Position numbers and translations under genes: made by a program
Notes under the pieces: model-generated
What the model saw: only the letters and a program-made list of their open reading frames with translations
The model's database searches: none
Told to the model about the DNA's origin: nothing
Assembly: GCA_940337035.1 (NCBI GenBank)
Contig: CALNHX010001063.1
Coordinates: 62,001-126,000 of the forward strand
Length of the DNA: 64,000 bases
Source: Agriotes lineatus
Taxonomy: Eukaryota > Arthropoda > Insecta > Coleoptera > Elateridae
Reading direction: 5' to 3'
Part shown: positions 1 through 10,294 of the stretch, one piece after another
Layout of the letters: every line of letters begins with the position of its first letter
How positions within the stretch are numbered: the stretch's first letter is position 1

Positions 1-27
1 ACGTTGCGGTGCGCGCCTAACTGAGGG
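1..27. other. non-repeat edge sequence
   Basis: These 27 bases (acgttgcggt gcgcgcctaa then ctgaggg) are GC-rich and match no part of the monomer. The satellite starts at base 28 with ttaaagctattg, which in the other copies is preceded by a CT-rich run (for example 5161-5171). This may be the true left edge of the array, an insertion junction, or a contig or chimera artefact. It is too short to identify. It is the only sequence in the window that I cannot align to the repeat. Confidence 0.75.
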
Positions 28-518
28 TTAAAGCTATTGAAATTGTCAGCCTAGCTGTGAAAATACGTATTTAGCGGTTGCTAAATATTTATGTGTTTTT
101 AACGAACTGTGTCAAATTCAAAACACAGGCTCCAGCAGTGTTTTAGTTAAGTCGGTTTCCGATTCACAGGAGTTAAGTCTCTCTATTCAAAGCTACTAAA
201 ATTGACAGCCTAGCTGTGAAAATACATATTTAACGGTTGCTAAATATTTATGTGTTTTTAACGAATTGTGTCAGATTAAAAACACAGGCTCCAGCAGTGT
301 TTTAGTCAAGTCGGCTTCCGATTTACAGGAGTTAAGTCTCTCTCTTCAAAGCTACTGAAATTGACAGCCTAGCTGTGAAAATACGTATTTAGCGGTTGCT
401 AAATATTTATGTGTTTTTAACGAATTGTGTCAGATTCAAAAGACAGGCTCTAGCAGAGTTTTAGTAAAGTTGGCTTCCGATTCACAAGAGTTAAGTCTTT
501 CTCTTCAAAGCTACAGAA

Positions 519-669
519 ATTGACAGCCTAGCTGTGAAAATACGTATTTAGCGGTTGTTAAATATTTATGTGGTTAGGAGTTTTTAACTAATTGTTTCAG
601 ATTCAAACCACAGGTTTCAACATGGTTTTAGTTAAGATGGCTTCCCAGTCTCTCTTCAAGGCTACTTAA
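519..669 (+). repeat. example of the 151-bp monomer class
   Basis: This short class has the 8-base insert (tgtggttaggag), actaattgtttcag, the marker caggtttcaacatgg, and then a net 16-base loss between ggcttcccag and tctctcttcaagg. Its end reads ctacttaagatgatagctt instead of ctactgaaattgacagcct. I count about 28 such copies, clustered in places as successive pairs (15007-15480, 19005-19460, 20895-21370, 25540-26030, 29080-29560, 48180-49000). It is normally followed by a 167-bp monomer. Confidence 0.85.
622..669 (+). other. 15-codon ATG frame in the 151-bp class
   Basis: The short monomer carries an ATG with A at -3 and G at +4, followed by 15 codons (MVLVKMASQSLFKAT) and TAA. It is kept in most copies of the class, with small changes such as a lysine-serine near the end. 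Conservation is expected from array homogenisation alone and is not evidence of translation. The consensus of the other monomer classes has no ATG in the corresponding frame. I regard it as incidental, but it is the only ATG frame in the array with a favourable start context that I found. Confidence 0.3.
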
Positions 670-836
670 GATGATAGCTTAGCTGTCGAAATACGTATTT
701 AGCGGTTGTTAGATATTTATGTGGTTAGGAGTTTTTAACGAATTGTGTCAGATTCAAAACACAGGCTCCAGCAGTGTTTTAGTGAAGTTGGCTTCCGGTT
801 CACAGGAGTTAAGTCTCTCTCTTCAAAACTACTGAA
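670..836 (+). repeat. 167-bp partner of the 151-bp monomer
   Basis: This monomer follows the short class and begins agcttagctgtcgaaatacg, with tagatatttatgtggttagg before the tttttaac box. Together, 519-836 spans 318 bp, exactly two canonical lengths. The pairing repeats at nearly every occurrence of the short class, which shows the two are copied as a unit. Confidence 0.8.
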
Positions 837-1471
837 ATTGACAGCCTAGCCGTGGAAATACGTATTTAGCGGTTGCTAAATAGTTATGTGTGTTTAACGA
901 ATTGTGTTAGATTCAAAACACAGGCTCCAGCAGAGTTTTAGTTAAGTTGGCTTCCGATTCACAGGAGTTAAGTCTTTCTCTTCAAAGCTACAGAAATTGA
1001 CAGCCTAGCTGTGAAAATACGTATTTAGCGGTTGCTAAATATTTATGTGTTTTTAACGAACTGTGTCAGATTCAAAACACAGGCTCCGGCAGTGTTTTAG
1101 TGAAGTCGGCTTCCGATTCACAAGAGTTAGGTCTCTCTCTTCAAAGCTACAGAAATTGACAGCCTAGCTGTGAAAATACGTATTTAGCGGTTGCTAAATA
1201 ATTATGTGTTTTTAACTAATTGTGTCAGATTCAAAACACAGGCTCCAGCAGTGTTTGAGTGAAGCCGGCTTCCGATTCACGGAGTTAAGTCTCTCTCTTC
1301 AGCGCTACTGAAATTGACAGCCTAGCTGTGGAAATACGTATTTAGCGGTTGCTAAATATTTATGTGTTTTTAACGAATTGTGTCAGATTTAAAACACAGG
1401 CTCCAGCACAGTTTTAGTCAAGTTAGCTGCCAGTTCACAGGAGTTAAGTCTCTCTCTTCAAAGCTACTGGA

Positions 1472-1638
1472 ATTGACAGCCTAGCTGTAGAAATACGTAT
1501 TTAGCAGTTGTTAGATATCTGCGTAGTTAGGAGTTTTTAACGAATTGTGTCAGATTCAAAACACAGGCTCCAGCAGTGTTTTAGTGAAGCCGGCTTCCGA
1601 TTCACAGGAGTTAAGTCTCTCTCTTCAAAGCTACTGAA
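1472..1638 (+). repeat. example of the 167-bp monomer class
   Basis: Start-to-start distance is 167 bp. The difference from the canonical form is 8 extra bases before tttttaac (tgcgtagttaggag against tatgtg). The same copies carry gttagatatc in place of gctaaatatt, which breaks inverted repeat 2. The class recurs throughout, for example around 2150, 3125, 3440, 8420, 11610, 23270, 31430, 45090 and 57000. Later wording differs (gttagcag, gttaaaag, gttagtag), and these subtypes are useful for following higher-order units. Confidence 0.85.
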
Positions 1639-2673
1639 ATTGACAGCCTAGCTGTGAAAATACGTATTTAGCGGTTGCTAAATATTTATGTGTTTTTAAC
1701 GAATTGTGTCAGATTCAAAACACAGGCTACAGCAGAGTTTTAGTTAAGTTGGCTTCCGATTCACAGGAGTTTAGTCTTTCTCTTCAAAGCTGCAGAAATT
1801 GACAGCCTAGCTGTGAAAATACGTATTCAGCGGTTGCTAAATATTTAGGTGTTTATAACGAATTGTGTCAGATTAAAAACACAGGCTCCAGCTGTGTTTT
1901 AGTGAAGTCGGCTTCCGATTCACAAGAGTTAAGTCTCTCTCTTCAAAGCTACTGAAATTGACAGCCTAGCTGTGAAAATACGTATTTAGCGGTTGCTAAA
2001 TATTTATGTGTCTTTAACGAATTGTGTCAGATTCAAAACACAGGCTCCAGCAGTGTTTTAGTCAAGTTGGCTGCCAGTTCACAGGAGTTAAGTCTCTCTC
2101 TTCAAAGCTACTGAAATTGACAGCCTAGCTGTGGACATACGTATTTAGCGGTTGTTAGATATCTGCGTAGTTAGGAGTTTTTTACGAATTGTGTCAGATT
2201 CAAAACACAGGCTCCAGCAGTGTTTTAGTGAAGCCGGCTTCCGATTTACAGGAGTTAAGTCTCTCTCTTCAAAGCTACAGAAATTGACAGCCTAGCTGTG
2301 AAAATACGTATTTAGCGGTTGCTAATTATTTATGTGTTTTTCACGAATTGTGTCAGATTCAAAACACAGGCTCCTGCAGAGTTTTAGTGAAGCCGGCTTC
2401 CGATTCACAGGAGTTAAGTCTCTCTTTTCAAAGCTACAGAAATTGACAGCCTAGCTGTCGGAATACGTATTTAGCGGTTGTTAGATATCTGCGTAGTTAG
2501 GAGTTTTTAACGAATTGTGTCAGATTCAAAACACAGGCTCCAGCAGTGTTTTATTCAAGTTGGCTGCCAGTTCACAGGAGTTAAGTCTCTCTCTTCAAAG
2601 CTACTGAAATTGACAGCCTAGCTGTGAAAATACGTATTTAGCGGTTGCTAAATATTTATGTGTTTTTAACGAA

Positions 2674-2925
2674 TTGCGTCAGTTTCAAAACACAGGGTCC
2701 AGCAGAGTTTTAGTTAAGTTGGCTTCAGATTCACAGGAGTTAAGTCTTTCTCTTCAAAGCTACAGAAATTGGCAGCCTAGCTGTGAAAATACGTATTTAG
2801 CGGTTCCTAAATATTTATGTGTTTTTAACGAATTGTGTCAGATTAAAAACACAGGCTTCGGCAGTGTTTTAGTGAAGTCGGCTTCCGATTCACAAGAGTT
2901 AAATCTCTCTCTTCAAAGCTACTGA
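2674..2925 (+). other. 83-codon open stretch, not a supported gene
   Basis: This stretch spans parts of two monomers and exists because one monomer has aga at the first stop site and tgg at the second, where most copies have tga or taa and then tga. It begins at TTG, with no ATG in frame. Its product would be a 53-residue repeat (…SCENTYLAV…, …SASDSQEL…). The next monomer stops it at TGA. Read-through by chance is a sufficient explanation. Confidence 0.15.
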
Positions 2926-2930
2926 AATTG

Positions 2931-2943
2931 ACAGCCTAGCTGT
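2931..2943. repeat. inverted repeat 1 (5-bp stem, CTA loop)
   Basis: The sequence ACAGC-CTA-GCTGT is a perfect 5-bp dyad in the reference monomer, and the same bases occur in most copies. Common variants that break it are agctgtcg (no effect on the arms), acaacc, acagtc and aactgtg. One copy at 58124-58135 has lost a C and become a perfect 12-bp palindrome. No function can be read from the sequence. Confidence 0.7.
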
Positions 2944-2952
2944 GAAAATACG

Positions 2953-2972
2953 TATTTAGCGGTTGCTAAATA
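2953..2972. repeat. inverted repeat 2 (8-bp stem, GGTT loop)
   Basis: The sequence TATTTAGC-GGTT-GCTAAATA is a perfect 8-bp dyad with a 4-base loop. It is the strongest inverted repeat in the monomer and is intact in most canonical copies. The loop changes to GGAT in copies reading gcggatgctaaat without damage to the stem. The 167-bp class (gttagatat) and the gctaatcat class carry mismatches, so the array mixes dyad-positive and dyad-negative monomers. Dyads of this kind are common in centromeric satellites lacking a CENP-B box, but that link is only an analogy here. Confidence 0.75.
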
Positions 2973-3004
2973 TTTATGTGTTTTTAACGAATTGTGTCAG
3001 ATTC

Positions 3005-3029
3005 AAAACACAGGCTCCAGCAGTGTTTT
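3005..3029. repeat. inverted repeat 3 (7-bp stem)
   Basis: The arms AAAACAC and GTGTTTT flank an 11-base loop, aggctccagca, which itself contains GCT-CC-AGC. The stem is intact in copies reading cagcagtgtttt and has one mismatch in copies reading cagcagagtttt. It is one of three dyads in the monomer. Confidence 0.65.
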
Positions 3030-5174
3030 AGTGAAGCCGGCTTCCGATTCACAGGAGTTAAGTCTCTCTCTTCAAAGCTACTGAAATTGACAGCCTAGCT
3101 GTGGAAATACGTATTTAGCGGTTGTTAGATATCTGCGTAGTTAGGAGTTTTTAACGAATTGTGTCAGATTCAAACCACAGGCTCCAGCAGTGTTTTAGTG
3201 AAGCCGGCTTCCGATTCACAAGAGTTAAGTCTCTCTCTTCAAAGCTACTGAAATTGACAGCCTAGCTGTGAAAATACGTATTTAGCGGTTGCTAAATATT
3301 TATGTGTTTTTAACGAATTGTGTCAGATTAAAAACACAGGCTCCGGCAGTGTTTTAGTGAAGTCGGCTTCCGATTCACAAGAGTTAAGTCTCTCTCTTCA
3401 AAGCTACTGAAATTGACAGCCTAGCTGTGGAAATACGTATTTAGCGGTTGTTAGATATCTGCGTAGTTAGGAGTTTTTAACGAATTGTGTCAGATTCAAA
3501 CCACAGGCTCCAGCAGTGTTTTAGTGAAGCCGGCTTCCGATTCACAAGAGTTAAGTCTCTCTCTTCAAAGCTACTGAAATTGACAGCCTAGCTGTGAAAA
3601 TACGTATTTAGCGGTTGCTAAATATTTATGTGTTTTTAACGAATTGTGTCAGATTAAAAACACAGGCTCCGGCAGTGTTTTAGTGAAGTCGGCTTCCGAT
3701 TCACAAGAGTTAAGTCTCTCTCTTCAAAGCTACTGAAATTGACAGCCTAGCTGTGAAAATACGTATTTAGCGGTTGCTAAATGTTTATGTGTTTTTAACG
3801 AATTGTGTCAGATTCAAAACATAGGCTCCAGCAGAGTTTTAGTTAAGTTGGCTTCCGATTCACAGGAGATAAGTCTTTCTCTTCAAAGCTACAGAAATTG
3901 ACAGCCTAGCTGTGAAAATACGTATTTAGCGGTTGCTAAATATTTATGTGATTTTAACGAATTGTGTCAGATTAAAAACACAGGCTCCAGCAGTGTTTTA
4001 GTGAAGTCGGCTTCCGATTTACAAGAGTTAAGTCTCTTTCTTTAAAGCTACTGAAATTGACAGCCTAGCTGTAAAGATACGTATTTAGCGGTTGCTAAAC
4101 GTTTATGTGTTTTTAACGAATTGTGTCAGATTCAAGACACAGGCTCCAGCAGTGTTTTAGTCAAGTTGACTGCCAGTTCACCGGTGTTAAGTCTCTCTCT
4201 TCAAAGCTACTGAAATTGACAGCCTAGCTGTGGAAATACGTATTTAGCGGTTGTTAGATATCTGCGTAGTTAGCAGTTTTTAACGAATTGTGTCAGATTC
4301 AAAACACAGGCTCCAGCAGTGTTTTAGTGAAGCCGGCTTCCGATTCACAGGAGGTAAGTCTCTCTCTTCAAAGCTACAGAAATTGACAGCCTAGCTGTGA
4401 AAATACGTATTTAGCGGATGCTAGATATTTATGTGTTTTTAACGAATTGTGCCAGATTCAAAACACAGACTCCAGCAGTGTTTTAGTGAAGCCGGCTTCC
4501 GATTCACAGGAGTTAAGTCTCTCTCTTCAAAGCTACAGAAATTGACAGCCTAGCTGTGAAAATACGTATTTAGAGGTTGCTAATCATTTATGTGCTTTTA
4601 ACGAATTGTGTCAGATTCAAAACACAGGCTCCAACAGTGTTTTAGTTAAGTCGGCTTCCGATTCACAGGAGTTAAGTCTCCCTTTTCAAAGCTACTGAAA
4701 TTGACAGCCTAGCTGTGAAAATACGTATTTAGCGGTTGCTAAATATTTATGTGGGTAGGGGATTTTAACGAATTGTGTCAGATTCAAAACACAGGCTCCA
4801 GCAGAGTTTTAGTGAAGTCGGCTTCCGATGCACAGGAGTTAAGTCTCTCTCTTCAAAGCTACTGAAATTGACAGCCTAACTGTGAAAATACGTATTTAGC
4901 GGTTGCTAATCATTTATGTGTTTTCAACGAATTGTGTCAGATTCAAAACACAGGCTCCAGCAGTGTTTTAGTGAAGCCGGCTTCCGATTCACAGGAGTTA
5001 AGTCTCTTTTTTCAAAGCTACTGAAATTGACAGCCTAGCTGTGAAAATACGTATTTAGCGGTTGCTAAATATTTATGTGTTTTTAACGAATTGTGTCAGA
5101 TTCAAAACACAGGCTCCAACAATGATTTAGTCAAGTTGGCTTCCGATTCACAAAAGATATGTCTCTCTCTTTAA

Positions 5175-7090
5175 AGCTATTGAAATTGTCAGCCTAGCTG
5201 TGAAAATACGTATTTAGCGGTTGCTAAATATTTATGTGTTTTTAACGAACTGTGTCAAATTCAAAACACAGGCTCCAGCAGTGTTTTAGTTACGTCGGCT
5301 TCCGATTCACAGGAGTTAAGTCTCTCTCTTCAAAGCTACTAAAATTGACAGCCTAGCTGTGAAAATACATATTTAGCGGTTGCTAAATATTTATGTGTTT
5401 TTAACGAATTGTGTCAGATTAAAAACACAGGCTCCAGCAGTGTTTTAGTCAAGTCGGCTTCCGATTGACAGGAGTTAAGTCTCTCTCTTCAAAGCTACTG
5501 AAATTGACAGCCTAGCTGTGAAAATACGTATTTAGCGGTTGCTAAATATTTATGTGTTTTTAACGAATTGTGTCAGATTCAAAAGACAGGCTCTAGCAGA
5601 GTTTTAGTAAAGTTGGCTTCCGATTCACAAGAGTTAAGTCTTTCTCTTCAAAGCTACAGAAATTGACAGCCTAGCTGTGAAAATACGTATTTAGCGGTTG
5701 TTAAATATTTATGTGGTTAGGAGTTTTTAACTAATTGTTTCAGATTCAAACCACAGGTTTCAACATGGTTTTAGTTAAGATGGCTTCCCAGTCTCTCTTC
5801 AAGGCTACTTAAGATGATAGCTTAGCTGTCGAAATACGTATTTAGCGGTTGTTAGATATTTATGTGGTTAGGAGTTTTTAACGAAATGTGTCAGATTCAA
5901 AACACAGGCTCCAGCAGTGTTTTAGTGAAGTTGGCTTCCGGTTCACAGGAGTTAAGTCTCTCTCTTCAAAACTACTGAAATTGACAGCCTAGCTGTGGAA
6001 ATACGTATTTAGCGGTTGCTAAATAGTTATGTGTCTTTAACGAATTGTGATAGATTCAAAACACAGGCTCCAGCAGAGTTTTAGTTAAGTTGGCTTCCGA
6101 TTCACAGGAGTTAAATCTCTCTCTTCAAAGCTACTGAAATTGACAGCCTAGCTGTGAAAATACGTATTTAGCGGTTCCTAAATATTTATGTGTTTTTAAC
6201 GAATTGTGTCAGATTAAAAACACAGGCTTCGGCAGTGTTTTAGTGAAGTCGGCTTCCGATTCACAAGAGTTAAATCTCTCTCTTCAAAGCTACTGAAATT
6301 GACAGCCTAGCTGTGAAAATACGTATTTAGAGGTTGCTAATCATTTATGTGCTTTTAACGAATTGTGCCAGATTCAAAACACAGACTCCAGCAGTGTTTT
6401 AGTGAAGCCGGCTTCCGATTCACAGGAGTTAAGTCTCTCTCTTCAAAGCTACAGAAATTGACAGCCTAGCTGTGAAAATACGTATTTAGAGGTTGCTAAT
6501 CATTTATGTGCTTTTAACGAATTGTGTCAGATTCAAAACACAGGCTCCAACAGTGTTTTAGTTAAGTCGGCTTCCGATTCACAGGAGTTAAGTCTCCCTT
6601 TTCAAAGCTACTGAAATTGACAGCCTAGCTGTGAAAATACGTATTTAGCGGTTGCTAAATATTTATGTGGGTAGGGGATTTTAACGAATTGTGTCAGATT
6701 CAAAACACAGGCTCCAGCAGAGTTTTAGTGAAGTCGGCTTCCGATGCACAGAAGTTAAGTCTCTCTCTTCAAAGCTACTGAAATTGACAGCCTAACTGTG
6801 AAAATACGTATTTAGCGGTTGCTAATCATTTATGTGTTTTCAACGAATTGTGTCAGATTCAAAACACAGGCTCCAGCAGTGTTTTAGTGAAGCCGGCTTC
6901 CGATTCACAGGAGTTAAGTCTCTTTTTTCAAAGCTACTGAAATTGACAGCCTAGCTGTGAAAATACGTATTTAGCGGTTGCTAAATATTTATGTGTTTTT
7001 AACGAATTGTGTCAGATTCAAAACACAGGCTCCAACAATGATTTAGTCAAGTTGGCTTCCGATTCACAAAAGATATGTCTCTCTCTTTAA
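5175..7090 (+). repeat. higher-order unit I-2 (12 monomers)
   Basis: The 1916 bp equals 12 monomers plus one 8-bp insert (the gtgggtaggggatttt copy near 6668). It follows unit I-1 from its start to about 950 bp in. It then jumps to monomers like those near 2800-2930 (gcggttcctaaat, ttcggcag) and jumps again near 6330 to monomers like those at 4580. It therefore looks like I-1 with two internal losses. Confidence 0.75.
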
Positions 7091-10000
7091 AGCTATTGAA
7101 ATTGTCAGCCTAGCTGTGAAAATACGTATTTAGCGGTTGCTAAATATTTATGTGTTTTTAACGAACTGTGTCAAATTCAAAACACAGGCTCCAGCAGTGT
7201 TTTAGTTACGTCGGCTTCCGATTCACAGGAGTTAAGTCTCTCTCTTCAAAGCTACTAAAATTGACAGCCTAGCTGTGAAAATACATATTTAGCGGTTGCT
7301 AAATATTTATGTGTTTTTAACGAATTGTGTCAGATTAAAAACACAGGCTCCAGCAGTGTTTTAGTCAAGTCGGCTTCCGATTGACAGGAGTTAAGTCTCT
7401 CTCTTCAAAGCTACTGAAATTGACAGCCTAGCTGTGAAAATACGTATTTAGCGGTTGCTAAATATTTATGTGTTTTTAACGAATTGTGTCAGATTCAAAA
7501 GACAGGCTCTAGCAGAGTTTTAGTAAAGTTGGCTTCCGATTCACAAGAGTTAAGTCTTTCTCTTCAAAGCTACAGAAATTGACAGCCTAGCTGTGAAAAT
7601 ACGTATTTAGCGGTTGTTAAATATTTATGTGGTTAGGAGTTTTTAACTAATTGTTTCAGATTCAAACCACAGGTTTCAACATGGTTTTAGTTAAGATGGC
7701 TTCCCAGTCTCTCTTCAAGGCTACTTAAGATGATAGCTTAGCTGTCGAAATACGTATTTAGCGGTTGTTAGATATTTATGTGGTTAGGAGTTTTTAACGA
7801 AATGTGTCAGATTCAAAACACAGGCTCCAGCAGTGTTTTAGTGAAGTTGGCTTCCGGTTCACAGGAGTTAAGTCTCTCTCTTCAAAACTACTGAAATTGA
7901 CAGCCTAGCTGTGGAAATACGTATTTAGCGGTTGCTAAATAGTTATGTGTCTTTAACGAATTGTGATAGATTCAAAACACAGGCTCCAGCAGAGTTTTAG
8001 TTAAGTTGGCTTCCGATTCACAGGAGTTAAATCTCTCTCTTCAAAGCTACTGAAATTGACAGCCTAGCTGTGAAAATACGTATTTAGCGGTTCCTAAATA
8101 TTTATGTGTTTTTAACGAATTGTGTCAGATTAAAAACACAGGCTTCGGCAGTGTTTTAGTGAAGTCGGCTTCCGATTCACAAGAGTTAAATCTCTCTCTT
8201 CAAAGCTACTGAAATTGACAGCCTAGCTGTGAAAATACGTATTTAGCGGTTGCTAAATATTTATGTGTTTTTAACGAATTGTGTCAGATTCAAAACACAG
8301 GCTCCAGCAGTGTTTTAGTGAAGCCGGCTTCCGATTCACAGGAGTTAAGTCTCTCTCTTCAAAGCTACTGAAATTGACAGCCTAGCTGTGGAAATACGTA
8401 TTTAGCGGTTGTTAGATATCTGCGTAGTTAGGAGTTTTTAACGAATTGTGTCAGATTCAAACCACAGGCTCCAGCAGTGTTTTAGTGAAGCCGGCTTCCG
8501 ATTCACAAGAGTTAAGTCTCTCTCTTCAAAGCTACTGAAATTGACAGCCTAGCTGTGAAAATACGTATTTAGCGGTTGCTAAATATTTATGTGTTTTTAA
8601 CGAATTGTGTCAGATTAAAAACACAGGCTCCGGCAGTGTTTTAGTGAAGTCGGCTTCCGATTCACAAGAGTTAAGTCTCTCTCTTCAAAGCTACTGAAAT
8701 TGACAGCCTAGCTGTGGAAATACGTATTTAGCGGTTGTTAGATATCTGCGTAGTTAGGAGTTTTTAACGAATTGTGTCAGATTCAAACCACAGGCTCCAG
8801 CAGTGTTTTAGTGAAGCCGGCTTCCGATTCACAAGAGTTAAGTCTCTCTCTTCAAAGCTACTGAAATTGACAGCCTAGCTGTGAAAATACGTATTTAGCG
8901 GTTGCTAAATATTTATGTGTTTTTAACGAATTGTGTCAGATTAAAAACACAGGCTCCGGCAGTGTTTTAGTGAAGTCGGCTTCCGATTCACAAGAGTTAA
9001 GTCTCTCTCTTCAAAGCTACTGAAATTGACAGCCTAGTTGTGAAAATACGTATTTAGCGGTTGCTAAATGTTTATGTGTTTTTAACGAATTGTGTCAGAT
9101 TCAAAACATAGGCTCCAGCAGAGTTTTAGTTAAGTTGGCTTCCGATTCACAGGAGATAAGTCTTTCTCTTCAAAGCTACAGAAATTGACAGCCTAGCTGT
9201 GAAAATACGTATTTAGCGGTTGCTAAATATTTATGTGATTTTAACGAATTGTGTCAGATTAAAAACACAGGCTCCAGCAGTGTTTTAGTGAAGTCGGCTT
9301 CCGATTTACAAGAGTTAAGTCTCTTTCTTTAAAGCTACTGAAATTGACAGCCTAGCTGTAAAGATACGTATTTAGCGGTTGCTAAACGTTTATGTGTTTT
9401 TAACGAATTGTGTCAGATTCAAGACACAGGCTCCAGCAGTGTTTTAGTCAAGTTGACTGCCAGTTCACCGGTGTTAAGTCTCTCTCTTCAAAGCTACTGA
9501 AATTGACAGCCTAGCTGTGGAAATACGTATTTAGCGGATGCTAGATATTTATGTGTTTTTAACGAATTGTGCCAGATTCAAAACACAGACTCCAGCAGTG
9601 TTTTAGTGAAGCCGGCTTCCGATTCACAGGAGTTAAGTCTCTCTCTTCAAAGCTACAGAAATTGACAGCCTAGCTGTGAAAATACGTATTTAGAGGTTGT
9701 TAATCATTTATGTGATTTTAACGAATTGTGTCAGATTCAAAACACAGGCTCCAACAGTGTTTTAGTTAAGTCGGCTTCCGATTCACAGGAGTTAAGTCTC
9801 CCTTTTCAAAGCTACTGAAATTGACAGCCTAGCTGTGAAAATACGTATTTAGCGGTTGCTAAATATTTATGTGGGTAGGGGATTTTAACGAATTGTGTCA
9901 GATTCAAAACACAGGCTCCAGCAGAGTTTTAGTGAAGTCGGCTTCCGATGCACAGGAGTTAAGTCTCTCTCTTCAAAGCTACTGAAATTGACAGCCTAAC

Positions 10001-10294
10001 TGTGAAAATACGTATTTAGCGGTTGCTAATCATTTATGTGTTTTCAACGAATTGTGTCAGATTCAAAACACAGGCTCCAGCAGTGTTTTAGTAAAGCCGG
10101 CTTCCGATTCACAGGAGTTAAGTCTCTTTTTTCAAAGCTACTGAAATTGACAGCCTAGCTGTGAAAATACGTATTTAGCGGTTGCTAAATATTTATGTGT
10201 TTTTAACGAATTGTGTCAGATTCAAAACACAGGCTCCAACAATGATTTAGTCAAGTTGGCTTCCGATTCACAAAAGATATGTCTCTCTCTTTAA
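7091..10294 (+). repeat. higher-order unit I-3 (20 monomers)
   Basis: The 3204 bp equals 20 monomers plus three 8-bp inserts. Its first part repeats unit I-2, including gttacgtcgg and tgtgatagattc. It then continues through the 2930-4200 type of I-1. It lacks one 167-bp monomer relative to unit I-4, and the join lies at 9521-9537. Confidence 0.75.
9521..9537. other. crossover interval of a one-monomer loss
   Basis: The left side (ctagctgtgg) belongs to the monomer that in unit I-4 starts near 12706. The right side (gcggatgctagat) belongs to the next monomer of I-4. Unit I-3 is 3204 bp and I-4 is 3371 bp, a difference of 167, exactly one long monomer. The bases between the two diagnostic sites are common to both monomers and include the left arm of inverted repeat 2, so the exchange fell there. 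Confidence 0.7.

Larger units (their letters stand above)
2927..3085 (+). repeat. reference canonical monomer (159 bp)
   Basis: This copy shows the common state at nearly every site. In order it has attgacagcctagctgtg, a TACGTA palindrome, the 8-bp dyad around ggtt, tatttatgtgtttttaac, gaattgtgtcagattc, the aaaacac/gtgtttt dyad, the gaagccggcttccgattcac segment, and a pyrimidine run (tctctctcttc) before agctactga. Composition of my consensus is 63 G+C of 159. Short A/T runs fall at roughly 10-12 bp steps through the first half, a pattern that can favour DNA bending; I have not computed curvature. The length is close to one nucleosome core plus a short linker. Confidence 0.9.
32..5174 (+). repeat. 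higher-order unit I-1 (about 32 monomers)
   Basis: The unit is bounded by the rare marker agctattgaaattgtc at 32 and 5175. Its 5143 bp equals 32 monomers of 159 bp plus seven 8-bp inserts minus one base; one base is missing near 1278 (cacggag). It is the longest unit of domain I and contains stretches (about 1000-2700) absent from the next three units. Confidence 0.75.

Noticed and set aside
11..33. Telomere repeat at the left edge (gcctaa, gggtta)
   Set aside because: Only single hexamer-sized matches to known telomere motifs are present, with no tandem repetition.
541..600. The 8-base insert (gttaggag, gttagggg) as a degenerate telomere repeat
   Set aside because: It is a single short segment at a fixed place in the monomer and never repeats in tandem.
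2980..3035. Monomer built from a shorter internal repeat (gtgtttttaacgaa against gtgttttagtgaa)
   Set aside because: The similarity covers only about a dozen bases, and the rest of the two halves does not align.
3065..3075. Pyrimidine run tctctctcttc as a microsatellite or splice-like tract
   Set aside because: It is short, of nearly constant length within each class, and part of every monomer; no exon structure accompanies it.
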